Made by a program: the position numbers and the translations under genes. Shown here one piece after another: positions 37,511-47,736 of a stretch of DNA of 64,000 nt (its first letter is position 1; each line of letters begins with the position of its first letter). This DNA is from Pseudomonas typographi (lineage in GTDB: Bacteria > Pseudomonadota > Gammaproteobacteria > Pseudomonadales > Pseudomonadaceae): positions 163,061-227,060 of the forward strand of contig NZ_JAAOCA010000004.1 in NCBI RefSeq assembly GCF_014694385.1, read 5' to 3'. Below the pieces are notes generated by a model, which had not been told where the DNA came from, did no database searches, and was given only the letters and a program-made list of their open reading frames with translations.

Positions 37511-39175
37511 TTACGCCAGGCTCTTGTAACGTACCCGCTTGGGTTGGGCAGCCGCCTCGCCCAGGCGCTTTTTGCGATCGGCTTCGTAGTCGGTGTAGTT
37601 ACCTTCGAAGAACACCACTTGCGAGTTGTCTTCATAGGCCAAGATGTGGGTGGCCACCCGGTCAAGGAACCAGCGATCGTGGGAGATCACGATGGCCGCG
37701 CCGGGGAAGTCGAGCAGGGCCTCTTCCAGCGACCGCAGGGTTTCGACGTCCAGGTCGTTCGACGGTTCGTCTAGCAGCAAAACGTTGCCACCCTCCTTGA
37801 GCGTCAGTGCCAGGTGCAAGCGCCCGCGCTCACCCCCAGAGAGGTCCTTGACGAATTTTTGCTGGTCACCACCCTTGAAGTTGAAGCGGCCCACATAGGT
37901 ACGCGAAGGGATTTCGTAGTTGCCGATGCGAATCACGTCGGAGCCATCGGACACCTGTTCGAATACCGTCTTGCTGCCGTCGAGGTCTTCACGGCTTTGG
38001 TCGACGCAGGCCAATTGCACGGTATCGCCAATTTCGATACTGCCCGAATCCGGCTGCTCCTTGCCCATGATCATGCGGAACAAGGTCGATTTACCCGCGC
38101 CATTACCGCCGATCACACCCACAATGGCGCCCTTGGGCATGGCGAACGACAAGTTGTCGATCAGCACACGGTCCCCATAGCCCTTGCTGACATTGTTGAA
38201 CTCGATAACCTTATCGCCCAGGCGCGGGCCGGCCGGAATGTAAATTTCGTTGGTTTCGGCGCGTTTTTGGAATTCCTGCGACTGCATTTCCTCGAACCGA
38301 GCCAGGCGCGCCTTCGACTTGGCTTGGCGGGCCTTGGCGCCCTTGCGCACCCATTCCAGTTCTTCTTTCATGGCCTTTTCGTGAGCGCTTTGCTGCTTGG
38401 CTTCCTGGGCCAAGCGCGACGACTTGGCTTCCAGCCAACCGGAATAGTTGCCTTCGTAGGGGATACCGGCACCGCGGTCCAGCTCCAGGATCCAGCCGGC
38501 GACATTGTCGAGGAAGTAGCGGTCGTGGGTGATGGCCACCACGGTGCCGGGGAAATCATGCAAAAACCGTTCGAGCCACGCCACCGAATCGGCATCCAAG
38601 TGGTTGGTGGGCTCGTCGAGCAAAAGCATGTCAGGCGCCGAAAGCAGCAGGCGGCACAGCGCCACGCGGCGTTTTTCACCACCAGACAGGTGCTCGACCT
38701 TGGCGTCCCACGGCGGCAGGCGTAGGGCATCCGCCGCAACATCCAGTTGGCGCTCCAGGTTGTGACCGTCGCTGGCTTGCAGAATGGCCTCAAGCTTGGC
38801 CTGCTCGGCCGCGAGCTTGTCGAAGTCGGCATCGGGCTCGGCATAGGCGGCATAAACTTCATCAAGGCGGGCCTGGGCGCCCTTGATCGCCGAAACGGCC
38901 TCCTCGACCACCTCCCGCACGCTCTTGCTGGGGTCAAGTTGTGGCTCTTGAGGCAGATAACCTACGTTGAGGTCGGGCATCGGCCGGGCCTCGCCGTCGA
39001 AGTCTTTATCGACGCCGGCCATAATGCGCAGCAAAGTGGATTTACCCGCGCCGTTGAGGCCCAGCACGCCGATTTTGGCACCGGGGAAAAACGACAAGGA
39101 GATGTTCTTTAGGATTTCACGTTTCGGCGCAACGACCTTGCTGAGCCGGTGCATGGTGTAAACATATTGGGCCAT
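37511..39175 (-). CDS. ettA: Energy-dependent translational throttle protein EttA
   Basis: ABC-F ATPase that binds the ribosomal E site and gates early elongation according to ATP level. The 554-residue protein has two ABC domains with Walker [10 protein letters not shown] and GGNGAGKST, signatures [11 protein letters not shown] and [11 protein letters not shown], and the linker (PtIM) between them. No membrane segments. The ATG at 39175 gives [20 protein letters not shown], matching known EttA. The frame upstream to 39319 is not part of the family. Confidence 0.95.
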   Translation of the reverse strand: MAQYVYTMHRLSKVVAPKREILKNISLSFFPGAKIGVLGLNGAGKSTLLRIMAGVDKDFDGEARPMPDLNVGYLPQEPQLDPSKSVREVVEEAVSAIKGAQARLDEVYAAYAEPDADFDKLAAEQAKLEAILQASDGHNLERQLDVAADALRLPPWDAKVEHLSGGEKRRVALCRLLLSAPDMLLLDEPTNHLDADSVAWLERFLHDFPGTVVAITHDRYFLDNVAGWILELDRGAGIPYEGNYSGWLEAKSSRLAQEAKQQSAHEKAMKEELEWVRKGAKARQAKSKARLARFEEMQSQEFQKRAETNEIYIPAGPRLGDKVIEFNNVSKGYGDRVLIDNLSFAMPKGAIVGVIGGNGAGKSTLFRMIMGKEQPDSGSIEIGDTVQLACVDQSREDLDGSKTVFEQVSDGSDVIRIGNYEIPSRTYVGRFNFKGGDQQKFVKDLSGGERGRLHLALTLKEGGNVLLLDEPSNDLDVETLRSLEEALLDFPGAAIVISHDRWFLDRVATHILAYEDNSQVVFFEGNYTDYEADRKKRLGEAAAQPKRVRYKSLA

Positions 39176-39414
39176 GGTTAACCTGACGAATTTGAAATGA
39201 AGATGACCGTGGAAAAAAGGCGGCGCAAGCCGCAGCTTGCCAAGAGCGCCAAAGCTACCGGAATGCCACGCGGTCGGCAAACCAGCGACAAACAGCACTG
39301 GCACTTTGCCACGGCTCAAGGCATGCTAATCCGTCGCCCAATGCCGATTACACAGGCACCCCCCCCATTGCTGCGGCCCACCGTTACGCCTAGCCCAAAC
39401 CCAGGTATTGCAGT

Positions 39415-42400
39415 TTGAGCACTCCCCCCTCGCCTTTGCTGAGCCGCAAGCCTGATACCACCCAGGGCGGCTTTCGGCTCGGTTCGCTACGCGTCGCCTT
39501 GGCGTTGCTGATGTTGACCCTTATCGGGCTACTGTTCTGGCAGTTGTTCGACCAATACCAACGTAGCGAACACAACGAGCACGACACGGCGGTCGCCTTC
39601 AGCACCGGGCTTGCCGAGCACTTGGGCATGAACTTGGCGCTGTTCGCGCAAACCATGCGGGCCCAACTGGCTACCGCCAGTGCCGACCCTGCCTCACTCG
39701 CCCGGGCCGATGGCCAGAAGCGCTTGCGCCTGGAGTTGCCGGCGCTGCAATCGGTCACTTGGCGGAACACCGCCAGCCCCTGGGCCGGCCCGGCGGCAAG
39801 CGGTGACTTTCTCGATGATTTGCTGGTGCGCGCCGGCGATGAGCCGTTTCGTTACAGTGACAGCGACGGCGGGCAGCGCATCCATCTGCTGCTGCGCGAC
39901 CCCTCGGTGCCCAGCCGCGGCCACTGGTTACTGACCTTCGACCACAGCCTGCTCGATACCCTAAGCCGCACGGTGCAGCCTGCTAAACAGCGCGATTGGC
40001 TGCTGGAAAACGCCGAAACCGGGCGGGTGCTGTACCGTGACGACCGCCTAGCCGCGGGCGACGAACAGCTCAACGACACCGAGCGCGAGCAAAGCCTGCT
40101 GGTCGCTGCGCTGGCCAACAGCGACTGGCAACTGCGCGGCTTGTTCGATGCCGAGCGCCTGCGCCTGGCCCTGTTTCGCGCCATGGCCGGCAAACTGTTG
40201 CTCGGTGGGCTGTGCACCATCATCGCCCTGCTGGTGCTGGTGGACATCCGCCGCCGCCAACGGGCCCTGCAAGCAGAGCGGCGGCGTTACCACGATATTT
40301 TCGAAGGCGCAGGCGTTGGCCTGTGCGTGCTGAACCTCGCCGAACTGCGCCGCCTGCTGGCCGGCTCGGCGATCGAAAGCTACGCCGCGCTGGGCCCGTG
40401 GCTGGCCCGCCACCCCGAGCAAGAAGCCATGCTGGCGCGCGCGATGCGGGTGACCGAGGTGAACCAATTCGCCCTGCAAATACTGGCCGTGGCCAATGCC
40501 GAACAGCTCTGGCAACGCCTGCTCGAGCCCTCGCCGCACGTGGCCGAAAGCCTCGGCCAGCATTTGCTCAAGCTGGCGCTGGGCGGCGCACACACCCTGG
40601 AACGGGAAATATCGCTGCCAGACCGGCATGGCGATGTGCAATACCTGTGGGTGTCGATCCGCGCGTCGGCCGAGGCCAACGAAGTGATCATGAACCTGCA
40701 CGACATCACCCAGCGCAAGCAGGCCGAACTGGCGCTGGTGGAGCGCGAAGGCTTTTGGTCGGAGGTGATCCAGGCGGTGCCGGACCACCTTTACGTGGCC
40801 AACGTGCTCACCCGCCAGCTGCTCTACAGCAATGACCACCTAGGCCCTACCCTCGGCTATGGCGATGCCGAAATCAAGCGCCTGGGCGACGCCTGCTGGG
40901 AAGCGTTGATACACCCCGAAGACCTTACTCAGGCCAGGCAACTGCGCCAGCACCAGCGTGATACCGCTTACGCACAGCCGCTGCACACACAAATGCGCTT
41001 TCGCCACAAAGATGGCAGTTGGCGCCGCTTCGACATTCGCGAACAAACCCTGAGCACCAATGCCCAAGGCCAGGTAAGCCGTATCATCGGCCTGGCCAAG
41101 GATATCTCCGACCAGCTCGAGGCAGGCCAGTCGTTGCGGGAGAGCGAACGGCGCTACCGCCTGCTGGCCGAAAGCATCAGCGACGTGATTTTTTCCACCG
41201 ACAGCCGTTTGGCGCTCAATTACGTCAGCCCGTCTGTCAGCACCGTGCTCGGCTACGAGGTGCAAACGGTGTTCGATCAGGGCTGGCAGTCGATCCTGGC
41301 TAACCCCACGCAGTTACAGGCCCTGCAGCAACTGCTTGACCGTGTTGGCCACGCCCTGGGCCACCCGCAGGCGCTGGCCGAGCTGCGCCACCAGGTCAAT
41401 ACCCAGTTCTTTTTGGTGGACTGCCTGCGCGCCGACGGCCGCCGGATACCGATGGAACTGCGGCTGGTGCTGATTTGGGACGAACATGACAATTTCGCGG
41501 GTATCCTCGGCGTAGGCCGCGATGTCAGCCAACAACGCCGTGCCGAAAAAGACCTGCGCATGGCGGCCACGGTATTCGAGCACTCCACTTCGGCCATTCT
41601 GATCACCGACCCTGCCGGCTACATCGTGCAGGTGAACGAGGCGTTTTCCCGGGTGAGCGGCTATAGCGCCCAGCAGGTGCAAGACCAACTGCCAAGCCTG
41701 TTGACCGTGCAAGAACAACAACAGGCGCACCTGCAATACGTGGTCAAGCAATTGGCCGAGCGTGGCAGTTGGGAAGGCGAGGTATGGCTTAAGCGCCGCA
41801 ACGGTGAACATTACCCCGCCTGGGTGGGCATTACCGCAGTGTTCGACGATGAAGGCGACCTGGCCAGCTATGTGTGCTTTTTCAGTGACATCAGCGAACG
41901 CAAAGCCAGCGAGCAGCGCATTCACCGCCTGGCCTACTACGACGCACTGACCCACCTGCCCAACCGCACACTGTTCCAAGACCGCCTGCACAATGCCTTG
42001 CAGCAGGCCGAACGGCAGAAGTCGTGGGTGGTGCTGATGTTCCTCGACCTGGACCGTTTCAAACCGATCAACGATTCGCTCGGCCATGCCGCCGGCGATC
42101 GCATGCTCAAAGACATGGCCACGCGCTTGCTGGCCTGTGTGGATGAAGACGATACCGTGGCGCGCATGGGCGGCGACGAGTTCACCCTGTTGCTGCAACC
42201 GCGTGCCAGCCGCGAGCAGGCCCTCAACAGCGCCGTCCGCGTGGCCGAGCAAATCCTGGCCAGCCTGGTGCGGCCGTTCGTGCTCGAAGGCCGGGAGTTC
42301 TTTGTAACCGCCAGCGTGGGCATTGCCCTGAGCCCTCAGGATGGCAACGAACTCAGCCAACTGATGAAAAATGCCGACACGGCGATGTATCACGCCAAGG

Positions 42401-43242
42401 AGCGCGGCAAGAATAACTTCCAGTTTTACCAGGCCGACATGAACGCCACCGCCCTGGAGCGTTTGGAATTGGAAAGCGACCTGCGCCATGCCCTGGAGCA
42501 GCAAGAGTTCGTGCTTTATTACCAGCCGCAATTCAGTGGCGACGGCAAGCGCCTGACCGGCGCCGAGGCATTGCTACGCTGGAACCACCCACGCCGCGGC
42601 CTGGTGCCGCCGGGCGATTTCATCCCGGTGCTGGAGGAGCTGGGCTTGGTAGTCGATGTGGGCGAATGGGTACTGCATCAAGCTTGCCGCCAACTCAAGG
42701 CCTGGCACCAGGCGCGGGTACGGGTGCCGAAGGTGTCGGTCAACATTTCGGCGCGGCAATTCTCCGACGGCCAGCTCGGTACGCGCATTGCGGCCATTCT
42801 CGAAGAAACCGCCCTACCGCCGGCGTGCCTGGAATTGGAGTTGACCGAAAGTATCCTGATGCATGAGGTAGACGAAGCCATGCAGATACTTGCCAGCCTC
42901 AAGCGCCTGGGTATTTCCATCGCGGTGGACGACTTCGGCACCGGCTATTCGTCGCTCAATTACTTGAAGCAATTCCCTATCGATGTGCTGAAAATCGACC
43001 GCTCGTTCGTCGATGGGCTACCCGATGGCGAGCAAGACGCGCAGATCGCCCGGGCTATCGTGGCCATGGCTCACAGCTTGAACCTGGCGGTGATCGCCGA
43101 AGGCGTGGAAACCCACGACCAATTGGCGTTCTTGCGCGAGCATGGGTGCGATGAGGTACAGGGCTACCTGTTCGGCAGGCCCATGCAGGCCAGCCGGTTC
43201 GCGGCGCAGTTCAGTAACGATGCGCTGTTCATGTTGGAGTGA
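39415..43242 (+). CDS. Membrane PAS/GGDEF/EAL protein (c-di-GMP synthesis and/or breakdown)
   Basis: A 1275-residue signalling protein: a membrane helix (about residues 26-44), a periplasmic sensor region to about residue 260, a second helix, several PAS/PAC segments ([49 protein letters not shown]), a GGDEF domain with intact RMGGDEF near residue 919, and an EAL domain with [26 protein letters not shown] and IAEGVET. The GGDEF inhibitory-site Arg is absent (CVDEDD at that position). The start is a TTG at 39415 without a clear Shine-Dalgarno. A later ATG at 39508-39514 would cut into the first helix. Confidence 0.88.
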   Translation: MSTPPSPLLSRKPDTTQGGFRLGSLRVALALLMLTLIGLLFWQLFDQYQRSEHNEHDTAVAFSTGLAEHLGMNLALFAQTMRAQLATASADPASLARADGQKRLRLELPALQSVTWRNTASPWAGPAASGDFLDDLLVRAGDEPFRYSDSDGGQRIHLLLRDPSVPSRGHWLLTFDHSLLDTLSRTVQPAKQRDWLLENAETGRVLYRDDRLAAGDEQLNDTEREQSLLVAALANSDWQLRGLFDAERLRLALFRAMAGKLLLGGLCTIIALLVLVDIRRRQRALQAERRRYHDIFEGAGVGLCVLNLAELRRLLAGSAIESYAALGPWLARHPEQEAMLARAMRVTEVNQFALQILAVANAEQLWQRLLEPSPHVAESLGQHLLKLALGGAHTLEREISLPDRHGDVQYLWVSIRASAEANEVIMNLHDITQRKQAELALVEREGFWSEVIQAVPDHLYVANVLTRQLLYSNDHLGPTLGYGDAEIKRLGDACWEALIHPEDLTQARQLRQHQRDTAYAQPLHTQMRFRHKDGSWRRFDIREQTLSTNAQGQVSRIIGLAKDISDQLEAGQSLRESERRYRLLAESISDVIFSTDSRLALNYVSPSVSTVLGYEVQTVFDQGWQSILANPTQLQALQQLLDRVGHALGHPQALAELRHQVNTQFFLVDCLRADGRRIPMELRLVLIWDEHDNFAGILGVGRDVSQQRRAEKDLRMAATVFEHSTSAILITDPAGYIVQVNEAFSRVSGYSAQQVQDQLPSLLTVQEQQQAHLQYVVKQLAERGSWEGEVWLKRRNGEHYPAWVGITAVFDDEGDLASYVCFFSDISERKASEQRIHRLAYYDALTHLPNRTLFQDRLHNALQQAERQKSWVVLMFLDLDRFKPINDSLGHAAGDRMLKDMATRLLACVDEDDTVARMGGDEFTLLLQPRASREQALNSAVRVAEQILASLVRPFVLEGREFFVTASVGIALSPQDGNELSQLMKNADTAMYHAKERGKNNFQFYQADMNATALERLELESDLRHALEQQEFVLYYQPQFSGDGKRLTGAEALLRWNHPRRGLVPPGDFIPVLEELGLVVDVGEWVLHQACRQLKAWHQARVRVPKVSVNISARQFSDGQLGTRIAAILEETALPPACLELELTESILMHEVDEAMQILASLKRLGISIAVDDFGTGYSSLNYLKQFPIDVLKIDRSFVDGLPDGEQDAQIARAIVAMAHSLNLAVIAEGVETHDQLAFLREHGCDEVQGYLFGRPMQASRFAAQFSNDALFMLE

Positions 43243-44055
43243 CTATGGCCTGGTGCCGGGCGAAGGCAGGGGACTATGCAATACCTTGCCGGTGCGGAGT
43301 TTAGTCGCCTCTATACCGCCCGACACAAAGGCACCCGCTATGTTGAATACCGTACCGACGGCCCGATCGGGCGCTGCAGTGGTTTTATCGCCCGCCCAGC
43401 CCATGGCTGACTGGAAAAAAGCCGTGGTGTTGCTGATCTCACCTTGCGCCACCTGTGCCGTCAGTTGCGTATAGTGCGTTGCCTTGTACGACGATATGTC
43501 CGCCACATGTTTGCTATTACTGTTTGATATCAAATTGGTGTTGACCATGGCTACGGCCCTCACAAACTCCTGTGGATCTTCTATCTGTTTCACGGCCTTG
43601 CTCAGGAGCAATCGGTTAGGCACTTCAGCCGCCAGCTCCCCTGCGACCTTCCCCGGTATCAGTGCTGATCGCGTACTGCCCATGACCTGTGAAAAGAACC
43701 CCATGAATGAGTGCCCGTTGCGATCCACCTGGTTGACCGGTTCCGCGATGCAATACGCATAAGCATTCATGCCGCCCCCACCGAACGGGCTCCATGAATC
43801 AGGCGCAATGAAGCGCATCAGCGTCGCCAAGTAGGCCCGATACCCATTCCCTAGCAGGTATGCGCCGGGCGAGGTTTCTAGATATACGCCGGTGAATGCG
43901 CTTCGCCTCACGGCTAGGGGTGAATAACCAAACGGCAGGTAAGCTTGCCGGCCGGACCCGCCGTGGACCACCACGCTATCGGCCTGGTCTGTAGCCAAGA
44001 GCCGCGCCCGGCCCGGGTTGGCCCCGCCACCTTTTTTATAAGCCCCATCGCGCAT
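43243..44055 (-). CDS. Orphan RHS-repeat-associated core protein (possible toxin)
   Basis: A 270-residue protein with the RHS-associated core: AYLLGNGYRAYLATLMRFIA, then PDSWSPFGGGGMNAYAYC and EPVNQVDRNGHS. It lacks the long YD-repeat body of full RHS proteins. After the core comes about 150 residues of unrelated sequence (from FMGFFSQVMGS), where polymorphic toxins carry their effector domain; I do not recognise it. The ATG at 44055 has AGGAG six bases upstream. The stop abuts the stop of the convergent c-di-GMP gene. No cognate immunity gene is evident beside it. Confidence 0.78.
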   Translation of the reverse strand: MRDGAYKKGGGANPGRARLLATDQADSVVVHGGSGRQAYLPFGYSPLAVRRSAFTGVYLETSPGAYLLGNGYRAYLATLMRFIAPDSWSPFGGGGMNAYAYCIAEPVNQVDRNGHSFMGFFSQVMGSTRSALIPGKVAGELAAEVPNRLLLSKAVKQIEDPQEFVRAVAMVNTNLISNSNSKHVADISSYKATHYTQLTAQVAQGEISNTTAFFQSAMGWAGDKTTAAPDRAVGTVFNIAGAFVSGGIEATKLRTGKVLHSPLPSPGTRP

Positions 44056-44174
44056 GGTCATCTCCTAACACAGGTATTAAACCCATTGATAAACCACTTC
44101 GTAAAAAAGAGTAACTAGCAATTCTTACAGGTTGCTGCGTGAGCGCCGATCATCTCGGCGTTACTAGTGCTCAT

Positions 44175-44203
44175 GTGCCAGCCTCTGGGATATCGGGTAG
44201 AAT
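44175..44203 (+). promoter_or_regulatory. Predicted sigma-70 promoter of glyA
   Basis: GTGCCA (44175-44180), a 17-base spacer, and TAGAAT (44198-44203), 36 bases upstream of the glyA ATG. Confidence 0.55.
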
Positions 44204-44238
44204 GCGCGCTTTCTCCTGCCGCCCCTCGAGGACCGCCC

Positions 44239-45492
<1,254 letters not shown>

Positions 45493-45513
45493 GCCCGCGC
45501 CACTCGCCCAACC

Positions 45514-45540
45514 AGCCCGGCCTTACGCCGGGCTTTTTTT
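45514..45540 (+). terminator. Rho-independent terminator after glyA
   Basis: Stem AGCCCGGC / GCCGGGCT, 5-base loop, then a T run to 45540, 22 bases after the stop. Confidence 0.9.
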
Positions 45541-45657
45541 CGGGCCCAGAAAGACATCCCTACTGTATCGGGCAGGGCCAGGCGCTAATGTTCGAAACCT
45601 TGCACCGCTCCTGAAAAGCCTATCGGCGCATCGTTTTAATACAAGGACGTTTTCGGC

Positions 45658-46231
45658 ATGCCTACACATAGACAACAATCCTTTCTGGCCACGCTGTGGC
45701 TGAAAAACCGACCCGTGAATACCCTCGGCACCCTGCTGGGCAAACCCGCCTGGGTCAATTGGCTCGGCAATGTTCCCGTCACGGTGCCCCACATCGTCGG
45801 TACCGTACGCGATGATTCGGCGATGCTCAGCTGCCAGGCGGGCATTACCCAGGCAGCCTTGACCCTGTACTTTCGCCATACGCCGGGGGGTTATCAATTG
45901 TATGTGCGCGAACCTGGGGCGTATTTCGGCCAGGGCGTGGTGATACACGGTCATGCTCACCTCGGTGTACTGCCTGTTTGAAACCCAGGCGCCTTCACGC
46001 TTTGAATTAAACAAGCCGTCAGGCGAACATATCCGCCTGGGCGATTTGCGCACCGACAGCCAGCTGATCATCTTGGCCAGCCAGGGGGCGGCCATCCGGC
46101 GCGCCAGAAGGCCAAATACGCGGTATGAATACCTCATGGCGCAGCATCAGGCCGTGCAGGCGCCCCAGCCCTGGATATTAAAAGTACGGGAGCGCAACGT
46201 GCCCTGGCTAAGTAACCCGGGCGAGGCCTGA
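45658..46231 (+). pseudogene. Hypothetical gene apparently split by a frameshift
   Basis: Two overlapping open frames on the same strand: 45658-45981 (107 residues, MPTHRQQSFLATLWLKNRPV onward) and 45953-46231 (92 residues, ending LKVRERNVPWLSNPGEA). The first ends shortly after HGHAHLG; the second has no Shine-Dalgarno and reads TSVYCLFETQAPSRFELNK. Removing one base near 45963 would join them as HL-VYCLFETQAPS, giving about 190 residues. No signal peptide, membrane segment or motif that I recognise. They could instead be two real small genes, or the shift could be a sequencing error. Confidence 0.5.
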
Positions 46232-46283
46232 GCGATAGCGGGATAGCCGCCGCGCCAGTGCCCGATTTAACAGCTTAAGCGCC

Positions 46284-46494
46284 CTAGGCTCTGTACGAAC
46301 TGTTTTCGAGCGAAGGTGAGGCAAGGCGAAAACAGGCGAGGAAGCGGACGGGGCCCGCCTCCGGGTTTACTGGTTGTAAATGAGCACTCCGGGATGACAT
46401 CCGTGATTACATCCGTGATTACATCCGTGATTACATCCGTGCCTGTTTTCAACGCAGCCTCACCGAGCGCAAATACATTTCGTACAGAGCCTAG
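46284..46494. mobile_element. MITE-like element with 16-bp inverted ends and CTAG termini
   Basis: The left end CTAGGCTCTGTACGAA (46284-46299) is the exact reverse complement of the right end (46479-46494). CTAG at each border is a plausible YTAR-type target duplication, as in IS5-family elements. Inside the ends, about 25-30 more bases are imperfectly complementary (CTGTTTTCGAGCG... against GCCTGTTTTC...GAGCG). There is no transposase gene in the 211 bases. The right CTAG supplies the stop codon of yjiA. Confidence 0.8.
46393..46440 (+). repeat. Four tandem copies of a 12-base unit inside the MITE
   Basis: GATTACATCCGT is present three times in perfect tandem (46405-46440), preceded by GATGACATCCGT (46393-46404), which has one mismatch. 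A 12-base unit keeps any reading frame. Confidence 0.95.
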
Positions 46495-47456
46495 TGGCTG
46501 AGTGCTTCGAATGCGTCACGGATGGCCTGCTCCGGGAGGTTATCGGCGATGAACACCAACACGCTTTCGCGAGGTTCATCGTCGTCCCACGCCCGATCCC
46601 AATCGAACCCATACAGCTTGAGCACACCTTGAAACACCAGCCGGCGTGCCTCGCCCTCGATGTTGAGCACACCCTTGTAGCGCAGCAATTGGCGGCCGTG
46701 GTCCTCGAGCAGTTGGTTCATGAATGCACTGAGCGCATCGATGTTCAGGGCTTTATCGGTACGTAACACCATGCTGCGGATGCGGTCGGTGGAAGTGCCC
46801 TTGCGCATCGGTTGCAGGCTTAAACCGCTGCCGAGGTCAACGTTGAGGTTGAAGCCGCGGATGTCGAGAAATTCCGCCAGGTCGATTTCGCCCTGCTCCA
46901 CCACCCGCACCGGTGCGCGGCTATTGATACGCCGCAGCCGCTCGCTCAACGCCGCGAATGCCTCAGCGCTGACCAAATCGGTTTTACTGACGAGCAGGCG
47001 ATCGGCGAACCCCACCTGGGCCTGGGCGATGGTTTGCTTGAGGTGCTCGCCTGCGTGGGCCGCGTCTACCAAGGTGACGATACCGTCCAACAGGTAACGC
47101 TCGCGCAGGTCTTCTTCAACGAAGAACGTCTGGGCCACCGGCGCAGGGTCGGCCAGGCCGGTGCACTCGATCACCAGCCGGTCGAAAGCGATACTACCGG
47201 CGTCAAGCCGTTCCAGCAGCAGGTAAAGCGCCTGGGTCAGGTCGGTATGGATGCTGCAGCAGACACACCCGTTGGCGAGCGTCATCACTTGCACCGGCTC
47301 ATCCCCCAGCAGTTCGCTGTCGATGCCGGCATCGCTGAATTCGTTTTCGATCACCGCGACCTTCAAGCCGTGCTCGGCCCTTAGCAAATAGCGCAGCAGG
47401 GTGGTTTTCCCCGCGCCGAGAAAGCCACTGAGAATGGTGACAGGTATTGGGGTCAC
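46491..47456 (-). CDS. yjiA: G3E/COG0523 GTPase (YjiA type, CobW-related)
   Basis: Metal-binding GTPase of the YjiA/ZigA group, thought to act as a metallochaperone. The 321-residue protein has Walker A GFLGAGKTTLL, the family metal motif GCVCC, SKTD in place of NKxD, and the CobW C-terminal domain (YKGVLNIEGEARRLVFQGV). The GTG at 47456 has GGAGG four bases upstream and is clearly the start. It follows yjiX and cstA on one strand. Its TAG stop lies inside the CTAG border of the adjacent MITE. Confidence 0.9.
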   Translation of the reverse strand: MTPIPVTILSGFLGAGKTTLLRYLLRAEHGLKVAVIENEFSDAGIDSELLGDEPVQVMTLANGCVCCSIHTDLTQALYLLLERLDAGSIAFDRLVIECTGLADPAPVAQTFFVEEDLRERYLLDGIVTLVDAAHAGEHLKQTIAQAQVGFADRLLVSKTDLVSAEAFAALSERLRRINSRAPVRVVEQGEIDLAEFLDIRGFNLNVDLGSGLSLQPMRKGTSTDRIRSMVLRTDKALNIDALSAFMNQLLEDHGRQLLRYKGVLNIEGEARRLVFQGVLKLYGFDWDRAWDDDEPRESVLVFIADNLPEQAIRDAFEALSH

Positions 47457-47520
47457 GCTACCTCCAAAAAGCAAAACGCCGCCGACAGGGGACCCACCAG
47501 CGGCGAAGGTCGATACCTAG

Positions 47521-47721
47521 TTAGCAACAGCGCGGGGAACCTTTACCACCGCCGTAACGCGCCTCTTGGCGTTCCCGGAAGAATGCCTCGTAGCTCATCA
47601 CCGGTTGCTCTGGGTGCGTGTTGCGCATGTGCTCGACGTAGTTGTCGTAATCGGGCATGCCCACCATCAGGCGGGCTGCCTGGCCGAGGTATTTACCTAA
47701 CTTGCCCAGGTCATTGAACAT
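47521..47721 (-). CDS. yjiX: YbdD/YjiX family small protein
   Basis: A 66-residue protein ([20 protein letters not shown] start, [19 protein letters not shown] near the end, CC at the C-terminus). It belongs to the family always found directly after cstA-type transporters and thought to be needed with them. It lies 15 bases downstream of cstA and 64 bases upstream of yjiA. Confidence 0.92.
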   Translation of the reverse strand: MFNDLGKLGKYLGQAARLMVGMPDYDNYVEHMRNTHPEQPVMSYEAFFRERQEARYGGGKGSPRCC

Positions 47722-47736
47722 CCGTACGCCCGCCGA

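Noticed and set aside
44130..44160. Short hairpin CGCCGA / TCGGCG upstream of glyA
   Set aside because: There is no T run, and it lies between divergent genes, so neither a terminator nor a riboswitch can be supported.
46267..46452. 61-codon frame over the MITE with a repeated DVIT motif
   Set aside because: The repeat is simply the translated 12-base tandem array inside a non-coding mobile element; there is no Shine-Dalgarno.
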